Assembly: GCA_011050615.1 (NCBI GenBank)
Contig: DRFJ01000045.1
Location: 1-48,285 of the forward strand
From: Bacteroidota bacterium
GTDB taxonomy: Bacteria > Bacteroidota > Bacteroidia > Bacteroidales > VadinHA17
DNA length: 48,285 nt
Reading direction: 5' to 3'
Shown: positions 1 through 8,903 of the stretch, one piece after another
How positions within the stretch are numbered: position 1 is the first letter of the stretch
How the letters are laid out: every line of letters starts with the position of its first letter
Position numbers and translations under genes: made by a program
The notes under the pieces: generated by a model
Database searches by the model: none
What the model was told of the DNA's origin: nothing
The model's input: the letters and a program-made list of their open reading frames with translations, nothing else

Positions 1-140
1 AAAAACCGCCATAACATCTCCTGTTTCACAAAGCCTTCAATGAACTTGCTTCTTCTAAAAGCGGCTGCAAAAATAGACATCTTTTTTGATTCACAAAAAT
101 AATGTTGAAAAATATTTCCTTATGGAATGTTGGAATAATT

Positions 141-180
141 AATTCGCGCTGATTCGTAAAAATTCGCACCAATTCGTGCA
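141..180. repeat. Four-copy 10-bp periodic ATTCG repeat
   Basis: ATTCG occurs at 142, 152, 162 and 172, exactly every 10 bp, giving four consecutive 10-mers of the form (A/G)ATTCGNNNN. The array lies in the 224-bp stretch before the first gene, about 45 bp upstream of its start codon. Short ATTCG-rich intergenic repeats are common in Bacteroidota chromosomes. No function can be assigned. The rest of 1-224 is AT-rich with no ORF or RNA gene that I can support. Confidence 0.6.
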
Positions 181-224
181 ATTAAATCTGAATTCCGTAT
201 TTTCGCATATTAAAACAGACTCTG

Positions 225-962
225 ATGCCGGGTAACCTTGTAATAATACCGACATATAATGAAAAGGAGAATATTGCAAAGATAATAGACGCCATCTTTT
301 CACTGGAAGTGGATTTCGATATTCTGGTTATTGACGACAATTCACCCGACGGTACGGGTGATATTGTCCGTGAACTGAAAAAAAGATATAAAAACCTCAA
401 CCTGATACAGAGAAAGGATAAGCTCGGACTTGGAACGGCTTATATCACAGGCTTTAAGTGGGCAATAGAAAGGGCTTATGATATAATTTACGAAATGGAT
501 GCTGATTTCTCACATAATCCCGATGATCTCAAAAGGCTTTACATTACCTCCATGGATGGTGTCGACCTGGCCATCGGCTCAAGGTATATATCAGGAGTTA
601 ACGTTGTTAACTGGCCCCTTGGCAGAGTGCTGATGTCATATATGGCTTCCATCTATGTAAGAATAATTACCGGTATGAAGATAAAAGATACCACTGCAGG
701 TTTTAAAGCATATAAGAGGGAAGTACTCGAAACAATAGACCTTGATAATATCAGATCAAGGGGCTATGCTTTCCAGATAGAAATGAAATTCACGACCTGG
801 AAATTTGGCTTCAAAATAAAGGAAATACCAATCATATTCACCGAAAGGCAGGAAGGAGCATCGAAGATGAGCGGGGGAATCTTTAACGAGGCGTTATGGG
901 GTGTAATGAGAATGAAATGGAGAAGTTTTTTCCGGAATTATAAGAGGGAAAACAAATCATGA
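225..962 (+). CDS. Polyprenol-phosphate mannosyltransferase-like GT2 glycosyltransferase
   Basis: This 245-aa family 2 glycosyltransferase resembles dolichol/polyprenol-phosphate mannose synthase (DPM1 type). Such enzymes move a sugar from GDP- or UDP-sugar to a polyprenyl phosphate on the cytoplasmic face of the inner membrane. Visible motifs are the N-terminal nucleotide-binding strand, IPTYNEKENI (8-17), the DDNSPDGTGDIV segment (37-48), the metal-binding MDAD (91-94), and the QEGASKMS loop near residue 211 typical of DPM1-like enzymes. It has no C-terminal membrane segments, so it is the short soluble or peripheral form. Its stop overlaps the dihydroorotase start by 4 bp (ATGA), indicating translational coupling. 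The GT2-dihydroorotase pair is a recurring Bacteroidota arrangement. The donor sugar cannot be read from the sequence. Confidence 0.88.
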   Translation: MPGNLVIIPTYNEKENIAKIIDAIFSLEVDFDILVIDDNSPDGTGDIVRELKKRYKNLNLIQRKDKLGLGTAYITGFKWAIERAYDIIYEMDADFSHNPDDLKRLYITSMDGVDLAIGSRYISGVNVVNWPLGRVLMSYMASIYVRIITGMKIKDTTAGFKAYKREVLETIDLDNIRSRGYAFQIEMKFTTWKFGFKIKEIPIIFTERQEGASKMSGGIFNEALWGVMRMKWRSFFRNYKRENKS

Positions 963-2302
963 GAAAGCTAATACACAGGGCAAAAATAGTAAACGAAGGA
1001 AGGGAATATAAGGGGAGTGTCCTGATAGAAAATGATCTGATCAAGGCAATTTATACTGCGAATGATAATTTCAGCATTCCTGGAGGAACTGATATTATTG
1101 AAGCCGGTGGCAGGCTTCTGGTACCCGGGATAATTGACGACCAGGTCCATTTCAGGGAGCCGGGGCTCACACATAAAGCTGACATAAACTCTGAAACAAG
1201 AGCAGCAGTGGCAGGAGGAGTCACAAGCTTTATGGAGATGCCCAACACCATACCCCAGACAGTCAGCCTGGAGGCGCTGAAAGAAAAACATGAAAGGGCT
1301 GCAGAATCTTCTCTCTGCAATTACTCTTTTTATTTGGGTGCTACCAATGATAATATTGACGAAATAAGGAAGGCAGATCCTGAAAAAACCTGCGGGGTAA
1401 AAGTATTCATGGGCTCCTCCACGGGTAATATGCTTGTCGACAATCCTGACAGCCTGCGCAGAATATTTGCCGAATCACCTGTGCTTGTGGCCTGTCATTG
1501 TGAGGATGAAACCATCATAAGACAGAACCTGAAAAAATATAAAGAAAAGTTCGGTGATGAAATTCCCGTGGAATACCATCCGGCAATAAGGAGCCGTGAA
1601 GCATGTCTCAGGTCATCATCCCTGGCTGTCAGGCTTGCGGAAGAATTCAATACCAGGCTCCATATACTTCATCTTTCAACCGCTGCGGAAATGGATCTGT
1701 TTGACAACACTATCCCCCTTGAACAAAAGAGGATAAGCGCGGAAGTATGTGTCCACCATCTCTGGTTTGACGACACCTTTTACCAGGAGAAGGGAAACTT
1801 AATTAAATGGAACCCTGCCATAAAAACTGCCTTTGACAGGCAGGCGCTTATTGAAAGCATAATCAATGACAGGATTGATATAATTGCCACAGATCATGCT
1901 CCGCACACCCAGGAGGAAAAGCAAAAACCATATACAGAAGCACCTTCAGGCGGGCCACTGGTTCAACATTCCCTCCTTGCCATGATTGAACTGTCGAAAC
2001 AGGGCAAAATAAAAATCGAAAAAATAGTTGAAAAAATGTGTCATAATCCTGCCATTGCCTTTGGCATAGCAGGGAGGGGATTTATCCGCGAAGGATATAA
2101 GGCTGACCTGTGTCTCATTGATCCTGATAAGAGATGGACAGTAGACAAAGATAATATCCTGTACAAATGTAACTGGTCCCCTTTTGAAGGACAGGAATTC
2201 AGTGCATCTGTTGAAAAGACATTCATAAACGGAGAACTTGCATATGACAGGGGCAGGATAAATGAATACATAAGAGGAGAACCATTAACATTCAAAAGAT
2301 AG
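959..2302 (+). CDS. pyrC: Dihydroorotase
   Basis: This 447-aa amidohydrolase cyclises N-carbamoyl-aspartate to dihydroorotate in de novo pyrimidine synthesis (cytoplasmic). Family signatures are the REPGLTHKADI segment after the first metal motif, GGVTSFMEMPNT, GVKVFMGSSTGNML (the lysine expected to be carbamylated), CHCEDE, LHILHLST and IATDHAPH. The first metal motif reads D-D-Q-V-H-F-R (60-66), so the first histidine of the usual HxH pair is Gln62. I recall the same substitution in other Bacteroidota dihydroorotases, so it is probably a lineage trait rather than damage. The start overlaps the upstream glycosyltransferase stop. The length is normal for this long dihydroorotase class. Confidence 0.93.
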   Translation: MRKLIHRAKIVNEGREYKGSVLIENDLIKAIYTANDNFSIPGGTDIIEAGGRLLVPGIIDDQVHFREPGLTHKADINSETRAAVAGGVTSFMEMPNTIPQTVSLEALKEKHERAAESSLCNYSFYLGATNDNIDEIRKADPEKTCGVKVFMGSSTGNMLVDNPDSLRRIFAESPVLVACHCEDETIIRQNLKKYKEKFGDEIPVEYHPAIRSREACLRSSSLAVRLAEEFNTRLHILHLSTAAEMDLFDNTIPLEQKRISAEVCVHHLWFDDTFYQEKGNLIKWNPAIKTAFDRQALIESIINDRIDIIATDHAPHTQEEKQKPYTEAPSGGPLVQHSLLAMIELSKQGKIKIEKIVEKMCHNPAIAFGIAGRGFIREGYKADLCLIDPDKRWTVDKDNILYKCNWSPFEGQEFSASVEKTFINGELAYDRGRINEYIRGEPLTFKR

Positions 2303-2307
2303 CAGCA

Positions 2308-2787
2308 ATGAAAGCAAGAGTCATAACATTAATATTTCTTTCAGCAATATTGTTTTCCTGCAGGCAGTCTGAGGATAAAAATATACTGAGCGAAGAGAAA
2401 ATACTTATTGCTGACAATATAATATATGATGTGGTAATAAAAATACCAAATCCGGACGACCCATGGGAGGTTGAAAAGCTTGACGGTTACCAGGGCAACA
2501 GGATGATAGATGAGTTTTTCAATGCTGTATATACAGAAAAAATGACAGCTTACGATTATCATACCGGTAAAAGACTGTCACCTGAAGAAGTCAGGCATGC
2601 TGAACTGAGACCCGGTTTCGACAGGAATAATATAGGCAAGATACAGTTTACCGAGAACTGGTATTATGATCCTCTTACAATGGATATTGATAAGGAGGTT
2701 GTTTCTATTGTACTGGGTTATGAGAAACGTGAGATTGACGGCAGCCTGATCGGTTATGAAGCAGCCTTCCAGCTAAACTTCAAATAA
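2308..2787 (+). CDS. Small lipoprotein, weakly GldN-like
   Basis: This 159-aa protein starts 5 bp after dihydroorotase. The N-terminus is a lipoprotein signal: MKAR, then a hydrophobic stretch ending ILFSC with Cys18 as lipidation site. The remainder contains the patterns FFNAVYTEKMTAYD (about 71-84), LSPEEV and FTENWYYDPLTMDI. This is reminiscent of the repeated unit of gliding/type IX secretion protein GldN (PorN), which also has a short 'T AYD' segment and an 'E-W-Y-D' segment, but the protein is only about half GldN length. I treat that as a weak resemblance. It is probably anchored in the outer or inner membrane facing the periplasm. The last 15 bp overlap the 3' end of the convergent aspartokinase gene. 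Confidence 0.8.
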   Translation: MKARVITLIFLSAILFSCRQSEDKNILSEEKILIADNIIYDVVIKIPNPDDPWEVEKLDGYQGNRMIDEFFNAVYTEKMTAYDYHTGKRLSPEEVRHAELRPGFDRNNIGKIQFTENWYYDPLTMDIDKEVVSIVLGYEKREIDGSLIGYEAAFQLNFK

Positions 2788-4050
2788 ATCTTCCTGTACC
2801 GGTTTTACAACGAACCGCACTGTGCGCCGGGTTTTTTGTTCCACCAGGATCTCACGGTTTCCGCATACCCTATTGATGGCTTCAGGGGTGTACCGTCTTA
2901 TGGTAAGCATTTCAACTCCTGTATTATAAATAACACTGTAGTCCTTTTCAAGCTCCGAGATAAGTTTTCTGATCCTCCTTCCGTCATCATCGGCGCAAAC
3001 AGCAAGACTAACGGCACTTGCCTGTACCATATTTGCCTTAATGCCGTAATCATAGAACAATCCCAGTATCCTTGATATGTTATCACCTATTGCAAAGGAG
3101 AAATCACGTGAAAGCATGGAAATCAGGATCTGGTCCTGATTCCTGATAAACACGGGTAAGCCGGTCTCCTCATGAGCCTCACCCATTATCACAGTACCCC
3201 CCCTGTCGCTATCCAAAAAAGATCTTACTATGAGGGGTATCCCCTTATTATGTAATGGCTTTATTGTCTTCGGATGAATCACCCTGGCTCCCGAGAAAGC
3301 CATTTCCACTGCCTCCCTATAGCCCAGCTGCTCCATTACCACGGCATCATCAAGCCATTTCGGATCGGCATTCAGAACACCGGGGACATCTTTCCATACC
3401 TGTACCTCGCAGGCGTCGGTCATATTGGCCAGTACAGCCGCAGAATAATCTGAACCTTCCCGTCCAAGGGTTGTATTCATTCCATCCTCCGTAGCTCCAA
3501 TAAATCCCTGCGTTAAAAAAATATCCGGATTCCTGTCACCGAAGACAGTCTTAACCTTCACTTCAGACTCAGCCCATAATATATTTGCATCCCTGAAGCG
3601 CTTATCAGTAATTAAAACTTTTCTTATATCAACCCATCTGCAATCATGCCCTTCCTGTCGCAGCCAGGAAGCAATAATCCTGCTTGACCAGAGCTCACCG
3701 GCCGCTACCACCCGGTCATATTCCATATCATATTCAGAAGGATCATTATCAAGTAAATAACTCTTTATACCTTCGTAGGAGTCCTCCAGGAAATTCTGTG
3801 TATCAGGATCCATAAGCTTAAGGTCGTGAATAACTGATTTATGGCTTTCAAAAATTTCTCTCAACAAAGACAGAGGGTCGCCGGAACCTCCGTATCTGGC
3901 ATTCACTACTTCCTCGAGGGCATTAGTTGTTTTACCAAAAGCAGAAACCACAACGATCAGGGGCAGATCAGATTTAGCTATTATCTGACCCAGGTTCCTT
4001 ATGGCATCTGCATCTTTTACTGATGCTCCACCAAATTTGAATACTTTCAT
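2773..4050 (-). CDS. lysC: Aspartate kinase
   Basis: This 425-aa monofunctional aspartokinase phosphorylates L-aspartate, the first step of Lys/Thr/Met and diaminopimelate synthesis. The kinase N-terminus MKVFKFGGAS (1-10) is the diagnostic Lys-Phe-Gly-Gly loop. A GREGSDYSAAVLA segment and a C-terminal regulatory region with two ACT-like modules follow. An in-frame ATG 42 bp upstream (4092) exists, but the family N-terminus begins at MKVFKFGG and a TAATTTTG promoter motif lies between the two ATGs, so I use 4050. There is no fused homoserine dehydrogenase. The gene is convergent with, and overlaps by 15 bp, the lipoprotein gene at 2308-2787, and is divergent from fbp. Confidence 0.93.
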   Translation of the reverse strand: MKVFKFGGASVKDADAIRNLGQIIAKSDLPLIVVVSAFGKTTNALEEVVNARYGGSGDPLSLLREIFESHKSVIHDLKLMDPDTQNFLEDSYEGIKSYLLDNDPSEYDMEYDRVVAAGELWSSRIIASWLRQEGHDCRWVDIRKVLITDKRFRDANILWAESEVKVKTVFGDRNPDIFLTQGFIGATEDGMNTTLGREGSDYSAAVLANMTDACEVQVWKDVPGVLNADPKWLDDAVVMEQLGYREAVEMAFSGARVIHPKTIKPLHNKGIPLIVRSFLDSDRGGTVIMGEAHEETGLPVFIRNQDQILISMLSRDFSFAIGDNISRILGLFYDYGIKANMVQASAVSLAVCADDDGRRIRKLISELEKDYSVIYNTGVEMLTIRRYTPEAINRVCGNREILVEQKTRRTVRFVVKPVQEDLFEV

Positions 4051-4064
4051 CCAATAAATTTTTT

Positions 4065-4097
4065 CAAAATTAGGATTTTTAAAGGCAACCATGACAA
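4065..4097 (-). promoter_or_regulatory. Candidate promoter for lysC
   Basis: On the minus strand TAATTTTG (4072 down to 4065) matches the Bacteroidota -7 consensus TAnnTTTG exactly. A TTG lies 22 bp further upstream (4097-4095), close to the usual -33 position but slightly far. The motif sits just upstream of the chosen start at 4050, which implies a very short leader. Confidence 0.35.
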
Positions 4098-4162
4098 TAA
4101 GTATCTTTTATTAATTCATATATTATTAACTTTATCCTCATCAACCAAATCTTAACCCCGCT

Positions 4163-5176
4163 ATGAAAAGTTATAATATTACAACCCTGGATGATTTCAT
4201 TATAAAAAGACAAAAGGACTATCCCGAAGCCAAGGGAGAATTTTCACGCCTTTTGCACCACATCGGTACTGCCGCAAAGATGGTTGGGAGCAAGATCAGG
4301 AAAGCAGGCCTGGCAGACATACTGGGCCGGGCAGGCAACATAAACGTGCAGGGCGAAGACCAGCAGAAGCTTGATATATATGCCGACGAAGTTTTTACAA
4401 GCGCACTCCTGTCCAGTGGCGAATGCTGCGGGGTGGCGTCAGAGGAAAACCAGAACATAATTACTTTCACCCATGAATTTGCGCTGAAGGGTAAATATAT
4501 TGTATGCATGGACCCTCTTGATGGTTCATCTAACATTGACGTCAATGTATCAGTAGGTACTATCTTTTCAATTTACCGGCGCATATCCGAAAAGGGTAGT
4601 GTTGTAACAGACGAGGATTTCCTGCAGAAAGGCACCGACCAGGTTGCAGCCGGTTATATTATCTACGGGTCATCAACCATGCTGGTTTATACAACTGGAA
4701 ACGGGGTCAATGGTTTCACCCTGGATCCCTCGCTCGGTGAATTCTGCCTCTCCCATACCGATCTCAAAATGCCGGCCAGCGGAAGTCTATATTCTGTGAA
4801 CGAGGGTAACTATATCAAGTTCCCTGACGGGGTAAAAAAATATATTAAGTATTGCCAGGAAAGGGATCCTTCCACCAGCCGGCCATACGTATCAAGGTAT
4901 ATAGGATCACTGGTGTCTGACTTCCATCGCAACCTGCTGAAAGGCGGGATCTACATGTACCCCAGCAGTGAAATATATCCCAGGGGCAAGCTGAGACTGG
5001 TATATGAATGTAATCCAATGGCCTTAATTGCAGAACAATCAGGGGGAAAAGCCTCGGATGGCTACAACAGGATCATGGAGATCAAGCCGGATTCATTACA
5101 CCAGAAGACACCTTATTTCGTAGGCTCTGTTGAAATGGTAAATAGAGTGGAAGAATTTATCCGTCTAAATGGCTGA
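4163..5176 (+). CDS. fbp: Fructose-1,6-bisphosphatase, class I
   Basis: This 337-aa gluconeogenic enzyme hydrolyses fructose-1,6-bisphosphate to fructose-6-phosphate (Mg-dependent, cytoplasmic). The class I signature is clear: the acidic pair in VASEENQ (Glu94/Glu95), the [17 protein letters not shown] metal/substrate motif (117-133), GLNGF-like [11 protein letters not shown], and the C-terminal [24 protein letters not shown] segment. Length fits the class (about 330-340). It is a single-gene unit, divergent from lysC across about 112 bp and followed by a 296-bp gap before mfd. No allosteric features could be judged. Confidence 0.95.
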   Translation: MKSYNITTLDDFIIKRQKDYPEAKGEFSRLLHHIGTAAKMVGSKIRKAGLADILGRAGNINVQGEDQQKLDIYADEVFTSALLSSGECCGVASEENQNIITFTHEFALKGKYIVCMDPLDGSSNIDVNVSVGTIFSIYRRISEKGSVVTDEDFLQKGTDQVAAGYIIYGSSTMLVYTTGNGVNGFTLDPSLGEFCLSHTDLKMPASGSLYSVNEGNYIKFPDGVKKYIKYCQERDPSTSRPYVSRYIGSLVSDFHRNLLKGGIYMYPSSEIYPRGKLRLVYECNPMALIAEQSGGKASDGYNRIMEIKPDSLHQKTPYFVGSVEMVNRVEEFIRLNG

Positions 5177-5472
5177 TCACTATTCATCCTACCCGGTCCG
5201 GTCACCTGCTGAACCTTCAATACCATCGGCAGCATTGTGTATTGTATAATGCGACAGGCTTAAGAGCTTCAGATCGCTACATCCATAAGCTACAAATATG
5301 AGAAATAAAGCGATTAATGTGAGTTATAAAGATTCCACGTCTTGATTACTGTCTGAATGCTTTTTTTATATAAAAAAAACAATAAATAATATTATGCCCT
5401 AAATCATAGTTAATTGTTACCTATGGTATAGAAGAAAATGTTGACTACTTTTGTATCCATTTTACAGAAGAT
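5177..5472. other. 296-bp intergenic region fbp-mfd
   Basis: I see no ORF, tRNA or strong hairpin here. The distal part is AT-rich with a T-run and A-run around 5360-5390. The only signal is the TACTTTTG promoter-like motif at 5446-5453 just before mfd, listed separately. Confidence 0.5.
5446..5453 (+). promoter_or_regulatory. Candidate -7 element upstream of mfd
   Basis: TACTTTTG matches the Bacteroidota -7 consensus TAnnTTTG and lies 19 bp before the mfd start codon. No clear TTTG -33 box is present at the usual 19-21 bp spacing (TATGG is there instead), so only half of the promoter is supported. Confidence 0.4.
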
Positions 5473-8400
5473 ATGAGCCTTATAGATTTAGTCAGCCTGT
5501 ATCGCCGGCATCCTAACTTCGAGCCTGTAAAAAGGCAGTTGGAGAATGGCACAAGGGGCAATATTGCCCTTGAAGGTTTGAGAGGGTCATCAAGATCTCT
5601 ACTGGTAGCTTCATTATTTGATGTCATTTCCACAAGCCATTTTGTAATTCTTCCCGAGAAAGAAGATGCTGCCTATTTCTATAATGACCTTGTATCTCTG
5701 CTGGGAGAGGAACAGGTATTTTTTTTCCCTTCGGGCTACAAACGATCAATACAGTACGGACGGATTGAAGCTGCAAACATAGTACTCAGAACCGAAGTGC
5801 TTAACTACCTGGGTTCAGGCAGGCGCAAATGCATAATTGTGAGCTACCCTGAGTCAGTAATGGAGAAAGTTATAAGCAAAGAAGTCCTCAAAAAGAACAC
5901 CCTTTCCGTAAGCGAGGGAGACAGCCTGTCAATGGATTTCATGGAAGAAGTTCTCACCGGGTTCAATTTTACAAGAGTTGACTTTGTCTATGAACCAGGG
6001 CAATTTGCTGTCAGGGGAAGTATAGTTGATATTTTCTCCTATGCTGCCGACAAACCTTTCAGGCTCGATTTCTTCGGCGATGATATTGAATCAATAAGAT
6101 ATTTCAATCCGGATGACCAGCTGAGTATTGAAAAAGTCAAGAAGGCGGATATAGTTCCCAATATCCAGGATATAACGCTTGAAAAAACAAATGACAACAT
6201 TACCGGGTTCATTCCTCCCTCCTCCCTTATATGGCTTGAAGATTTCAGCATAACAAAAGACAGGATCGACAGTATAAATGAATCAACCTGGACTGTTGAA
6301 GATTATGAAATAAAGATAGAAAAACATGATCTTGCCATAAAAGGGGCAGACCTTGTACCGGCCCTCTCTGAATTCAGGATCCTGGAGTTTGGTTCAAAGC
6401 CCTATTATCCTGCCGGTTCAAGCTATCTTTTCAATACCAGCCATCAAGCTTCTTTCAATAAGGATTTTGGCTTGCTCGGGTCAAAGCTACTGGAAAACAG
6501 TCAGAAGGGATATACCAACCTGATAATATCAGGAAGCGGGAGTCAGATTGAAAGGATAAATGACATCTTCAAAGAAATCAATCCCGGGCTGGCATTTGAA
6601 ACAAAACTCACTAATCTGCATGAGGGCTTTACCGACAGGGATCTTGCAATTTCTGTTTTTACCGATCACCAGATCTTTGAGCGCTACCATAAATTTCGTA
6701 TCAAGGGGATATTTTCTCAGAAAGAAAGCCTCAGCATAAAGGAACTGACAAGCCTCAACCCGGGTGACTACGTGGTGCACATAGACCATGGCATAGGTAA
6801 ATTCGGAGGTCTGGAAAAAGTTGAGATCAACGGGAAAATACAGGAAAACATAAAACTCGTATATAAAGATAACGACACTCTCTACGTAGGTATACATGCC
6901 CTCCACAGGATATCAAAATACAAGGGCAAAGACAATGCGGAACCACGCATTTACAAGCTTGGCACGGGTGCATGGCAGAAGCTTAAAGCACGGACCAAGA
7001 ACAAGATAAAGGATATTGCACGCGACCTTATCCTCCTTTATGCAAAAAGAAGGGAAGCTGAGGGTTTCAGCTTTTCTCCCGATTCTTACCTGCAGCGTGA
7101 GTTGGAAGCTTCCTTCATTTATGAAGATACACCTGACCAGCTTGCAGCTACCGCTTCAGTTAAAAATGACATGGAGGAAGCCCACCCCATGGACAGACTT
7201 ATATGTGGTGATGTGGGATTCGGCAAAACAGAGATAGCGGTCAGGGCAGCTTTCAAGGCTGCCACAGACAGCAAGCAGACAGCCATTCTTGTACCCACGA
7301 CAATACTGGCCTTACAGCATTACCAGACCTTTACATCAAGGCTCGAAAATTTTCCGGTCTCTATAGATTACATTAGCAGGCACAAGAAGCCATCGCAGCA
7401 AAAAGAGATTATCGGGAAATTGAAAAACGGTGAGCTCGACATTATTATAGGTACCCACAAACTGGTTGCCGGAGAGGTTCAATTCAAGAACCTGGGGCTG
7501 CTCATCATAGATGAGGAGCAGCGCTTCGGGGTGGCCGTCAAGGAAAAACTTAAAAGCATGAGAACCAATGTGGACACCCTCACGCTCACGGCAACACCCA
7601 TACCCCGAACCCTGCAATTTTCATTAATGGGTGCCCGTGACCTGTCAATTATCAATACTCCGCCACCGAACAGGATGCCCATTGTTACCGAAGTGCACGG
7701 TTTTAACGAAGAAATCATAAAAGAGGGCATCGAATATGAGCTGAACAGGAATGGCCAGGTTTTCTTTATACACAACCGCGTTGATACAATCAGGGAAGTC
7801 GAAATCATGATAAACCGTATCCTTCCCGCCGTTAAAACAGCCATTGTACACGGGCAGATGGAGGGAAGGAAGGTTGAGAATATTATGTTTGACTTTGTTA
7901 ACGGTGATTATGATGTGCTGATCGCTACAACGATAATTGAATCAGGCCTGGACATACCGAATGCAAATACTATCTTCATCAATAATGCTCATCATTTCGG
8001 ACTTTCAGAACTCCACCAGTTGAGGGGACGCGTAGGCAGGTCAAATAAAAAAGCTTTCTGCTACCTGCTGGCACCACCTTTGAATATTATTACGCGTGAA
8101 GCACAGCAGAGGCTAAAAGCAATTGAAGAGTTTTCAGAACTGGGCAGCGGATTTAACATTGCCATGCAGGACCTTGACATACGAGGATCGGGGAATCTAC
8201 TGGGAGCTGAACAGAGTGGTTTTATAGCCGATGTCGGCCTCGAAACATACCAGAGGATACTTGATGAAGCAATGCATGAGCTGAGAGCCGGATTAAGCGA
8301 TGATAAAAGTTACGAAAGCAGCGAAATATACAAGGAGCATACAAAGGCAGCCCAGTATTATCTTAATGACTGCCAGATCGATACGGATATGGAGATTATG

Positions 8401-8829
8401 TTCCCCGATAACTATATTTCAAATATTTCCGAAAGAATCCGCCTGTATAAAGAGCTTAATAATATTGAAAGTAACGAGGAACTGCACAGGTTCAGGGAAA
8501 AACTAACTGACAGGTTTGGAGAATTACCCCCTCCCGCAAAAGAGTTGCTTAACCTGGTAAGGCTGCGCCGGCTGGCCTGCAGGATGGCTATCGAGAAAAT
8601 AGTAATAAGAAACGAGGTTATGGTTATGCATTTCATCTCAAACCCTCGTTCTGCCTTCTATAAAAGCAATACTTTCATGAACGTAATCAGGGCGGTGAGT
8701 GAAGATCACAGGCGATTCAGGGTAAAGCAGACAGATACAAAGTTTACCGTTACCGCAAAAAATATAAGCAATATTGAGCTGGCAATAAATATTTTCAGCT
8801 CTATTCTCGAATCACACTCAGATAATTAA
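5473..8829 (+). CDS. mfd: Transcription-repair coupling factor
   Basis: This 1118-aa translocase displaces RNA polymerase stalled at DNA lesions and recruits UvrA. The UvrB-homology N-terminal region covers roughly 1-390. The RNA-polymerase interacting CarD-like module starts around residue 432 (GDYVVHIDHGIGKFGG). The superfamily 2 motor follows with Walker A GDVGFGKTE (near 579), DEEQ motif II (near 680), TLTATPIPRT, and the motif VI region QLRGRVGRS. A C-terminal TRCF domain lies near 980-1090. The length is typical for Bacteroidota Mfd. It is a stand-alone gene with a TAnnTTTG motif directly upstream. All key helicase motifs are intact. Confidence 0.96.
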   Translation: MSLIDLVSLYRRHPNFEPVKRQLENGTRGNIALEGLRGSSRSLLVASLFDVISTSHFVILPEKEDAAYFYNDLVSLLGEEQVFFFPSGYKRSIQYGRIEAANIVLRTEVLNYLGSGRRKCIIVSYPESVMEKVISKEVLKKNTLSVSEGDSLSMDFMEEVLTGFNFTRVDFVYEPGQFAVRGSIVDIFSYAADKPFRLDFFGDDIESIRYFNPDDQLSIEKVKKADIVPNIQDITLEKTNDNITGFIPPSSLIWLEDFSITKDRIDSINESTWTVEDYEIKIEKHDLAIKGADLVPALSEFRILEFGSKPYYPAGSSYLFNTSHQASFNKDFGLLGSKLLENSQKGYTNLIISGSGSQIERINDIFKEINPGLAFETKLTNLHEGFTDRDLAISVFTDHQIFERYHKFRIKGIFSQKESLSIKELTSLNPGDYVVHIDHGIGKFGGLEKVEINGKIQENIKLVYKDNDTLYVGIHALHRISKYKGKDNAEPRIYKLGTGAWQKLKARTKNKIKDIARDLILLYAKRREAEGFSFSPDSYLQRELEASFIYEDTPDQLAATASVKNDMEEAHPMDRLICGDVGFGKTEIAVRAAFKAATDSKQTAILVPTTILALQHYQTFTSRLENFPVSIDYISRHKKPSQQKEIIGKLKNGELDIIIGTHKLVAGEVQFKNLGLLIIDEEQRFGVAVKEKLKSMRTNVDTLTLTATPIPRTLQFSLMGARDLSIINTPPPNRMPIVTEVHGFNEEIIKEGIEYELNRNGQVFFIHNRVDTIREVEIMINRILPAVKTAIVHGQMEGRKVENIMFDFVNGDYDVLIATTIIESGLDIPNANTIFINNAHHFGLSELHQLRGRVGRSNKKAFCYLLAPPLNIITREAQQRLKAIEEFSELGSGFNIAMQDLDIRGSGNLLGAEQSGFIADVGLETYQRILDEAMHELRAGLSDDKSYESSEIYKEHTKAAQYYLNDCQIDTDMEIMFPDNYISNISERIRLYKELNNIESNEELHRFREKLTDRFGELPPPAKELLNLVRLRRLACRMAIEKIVIRNEVMVMHFISNPRSAFYKSNTFMNVIRAVSEDHRRFRVKQTDTKFTVTAKNISNIELAINIFSSILESHSDN

Positions 8830-8885
8830 AAGTTAAAGAAATATTAAAGACAGGCAAAACACAACATTATATAGCTCATTTTTCA

Positions 8886-8893
8886 TATTTTTG
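8886..8893 (+). promoter_or_regulatory. Candidate -7 element upstream of coaX operon
   Basis: TATTTTTG matches TAnnTTTG and is 10 bp upstream of the coaX start. No convincing -33 TTTG is visible at normal spacing. Its position fits a promoter for the run of genes from coaX to gldE, with a nearly leaderless transcript. Confidence 0.35.
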
Positions 8894-8903
8894 ACAATTA
8901 TTT

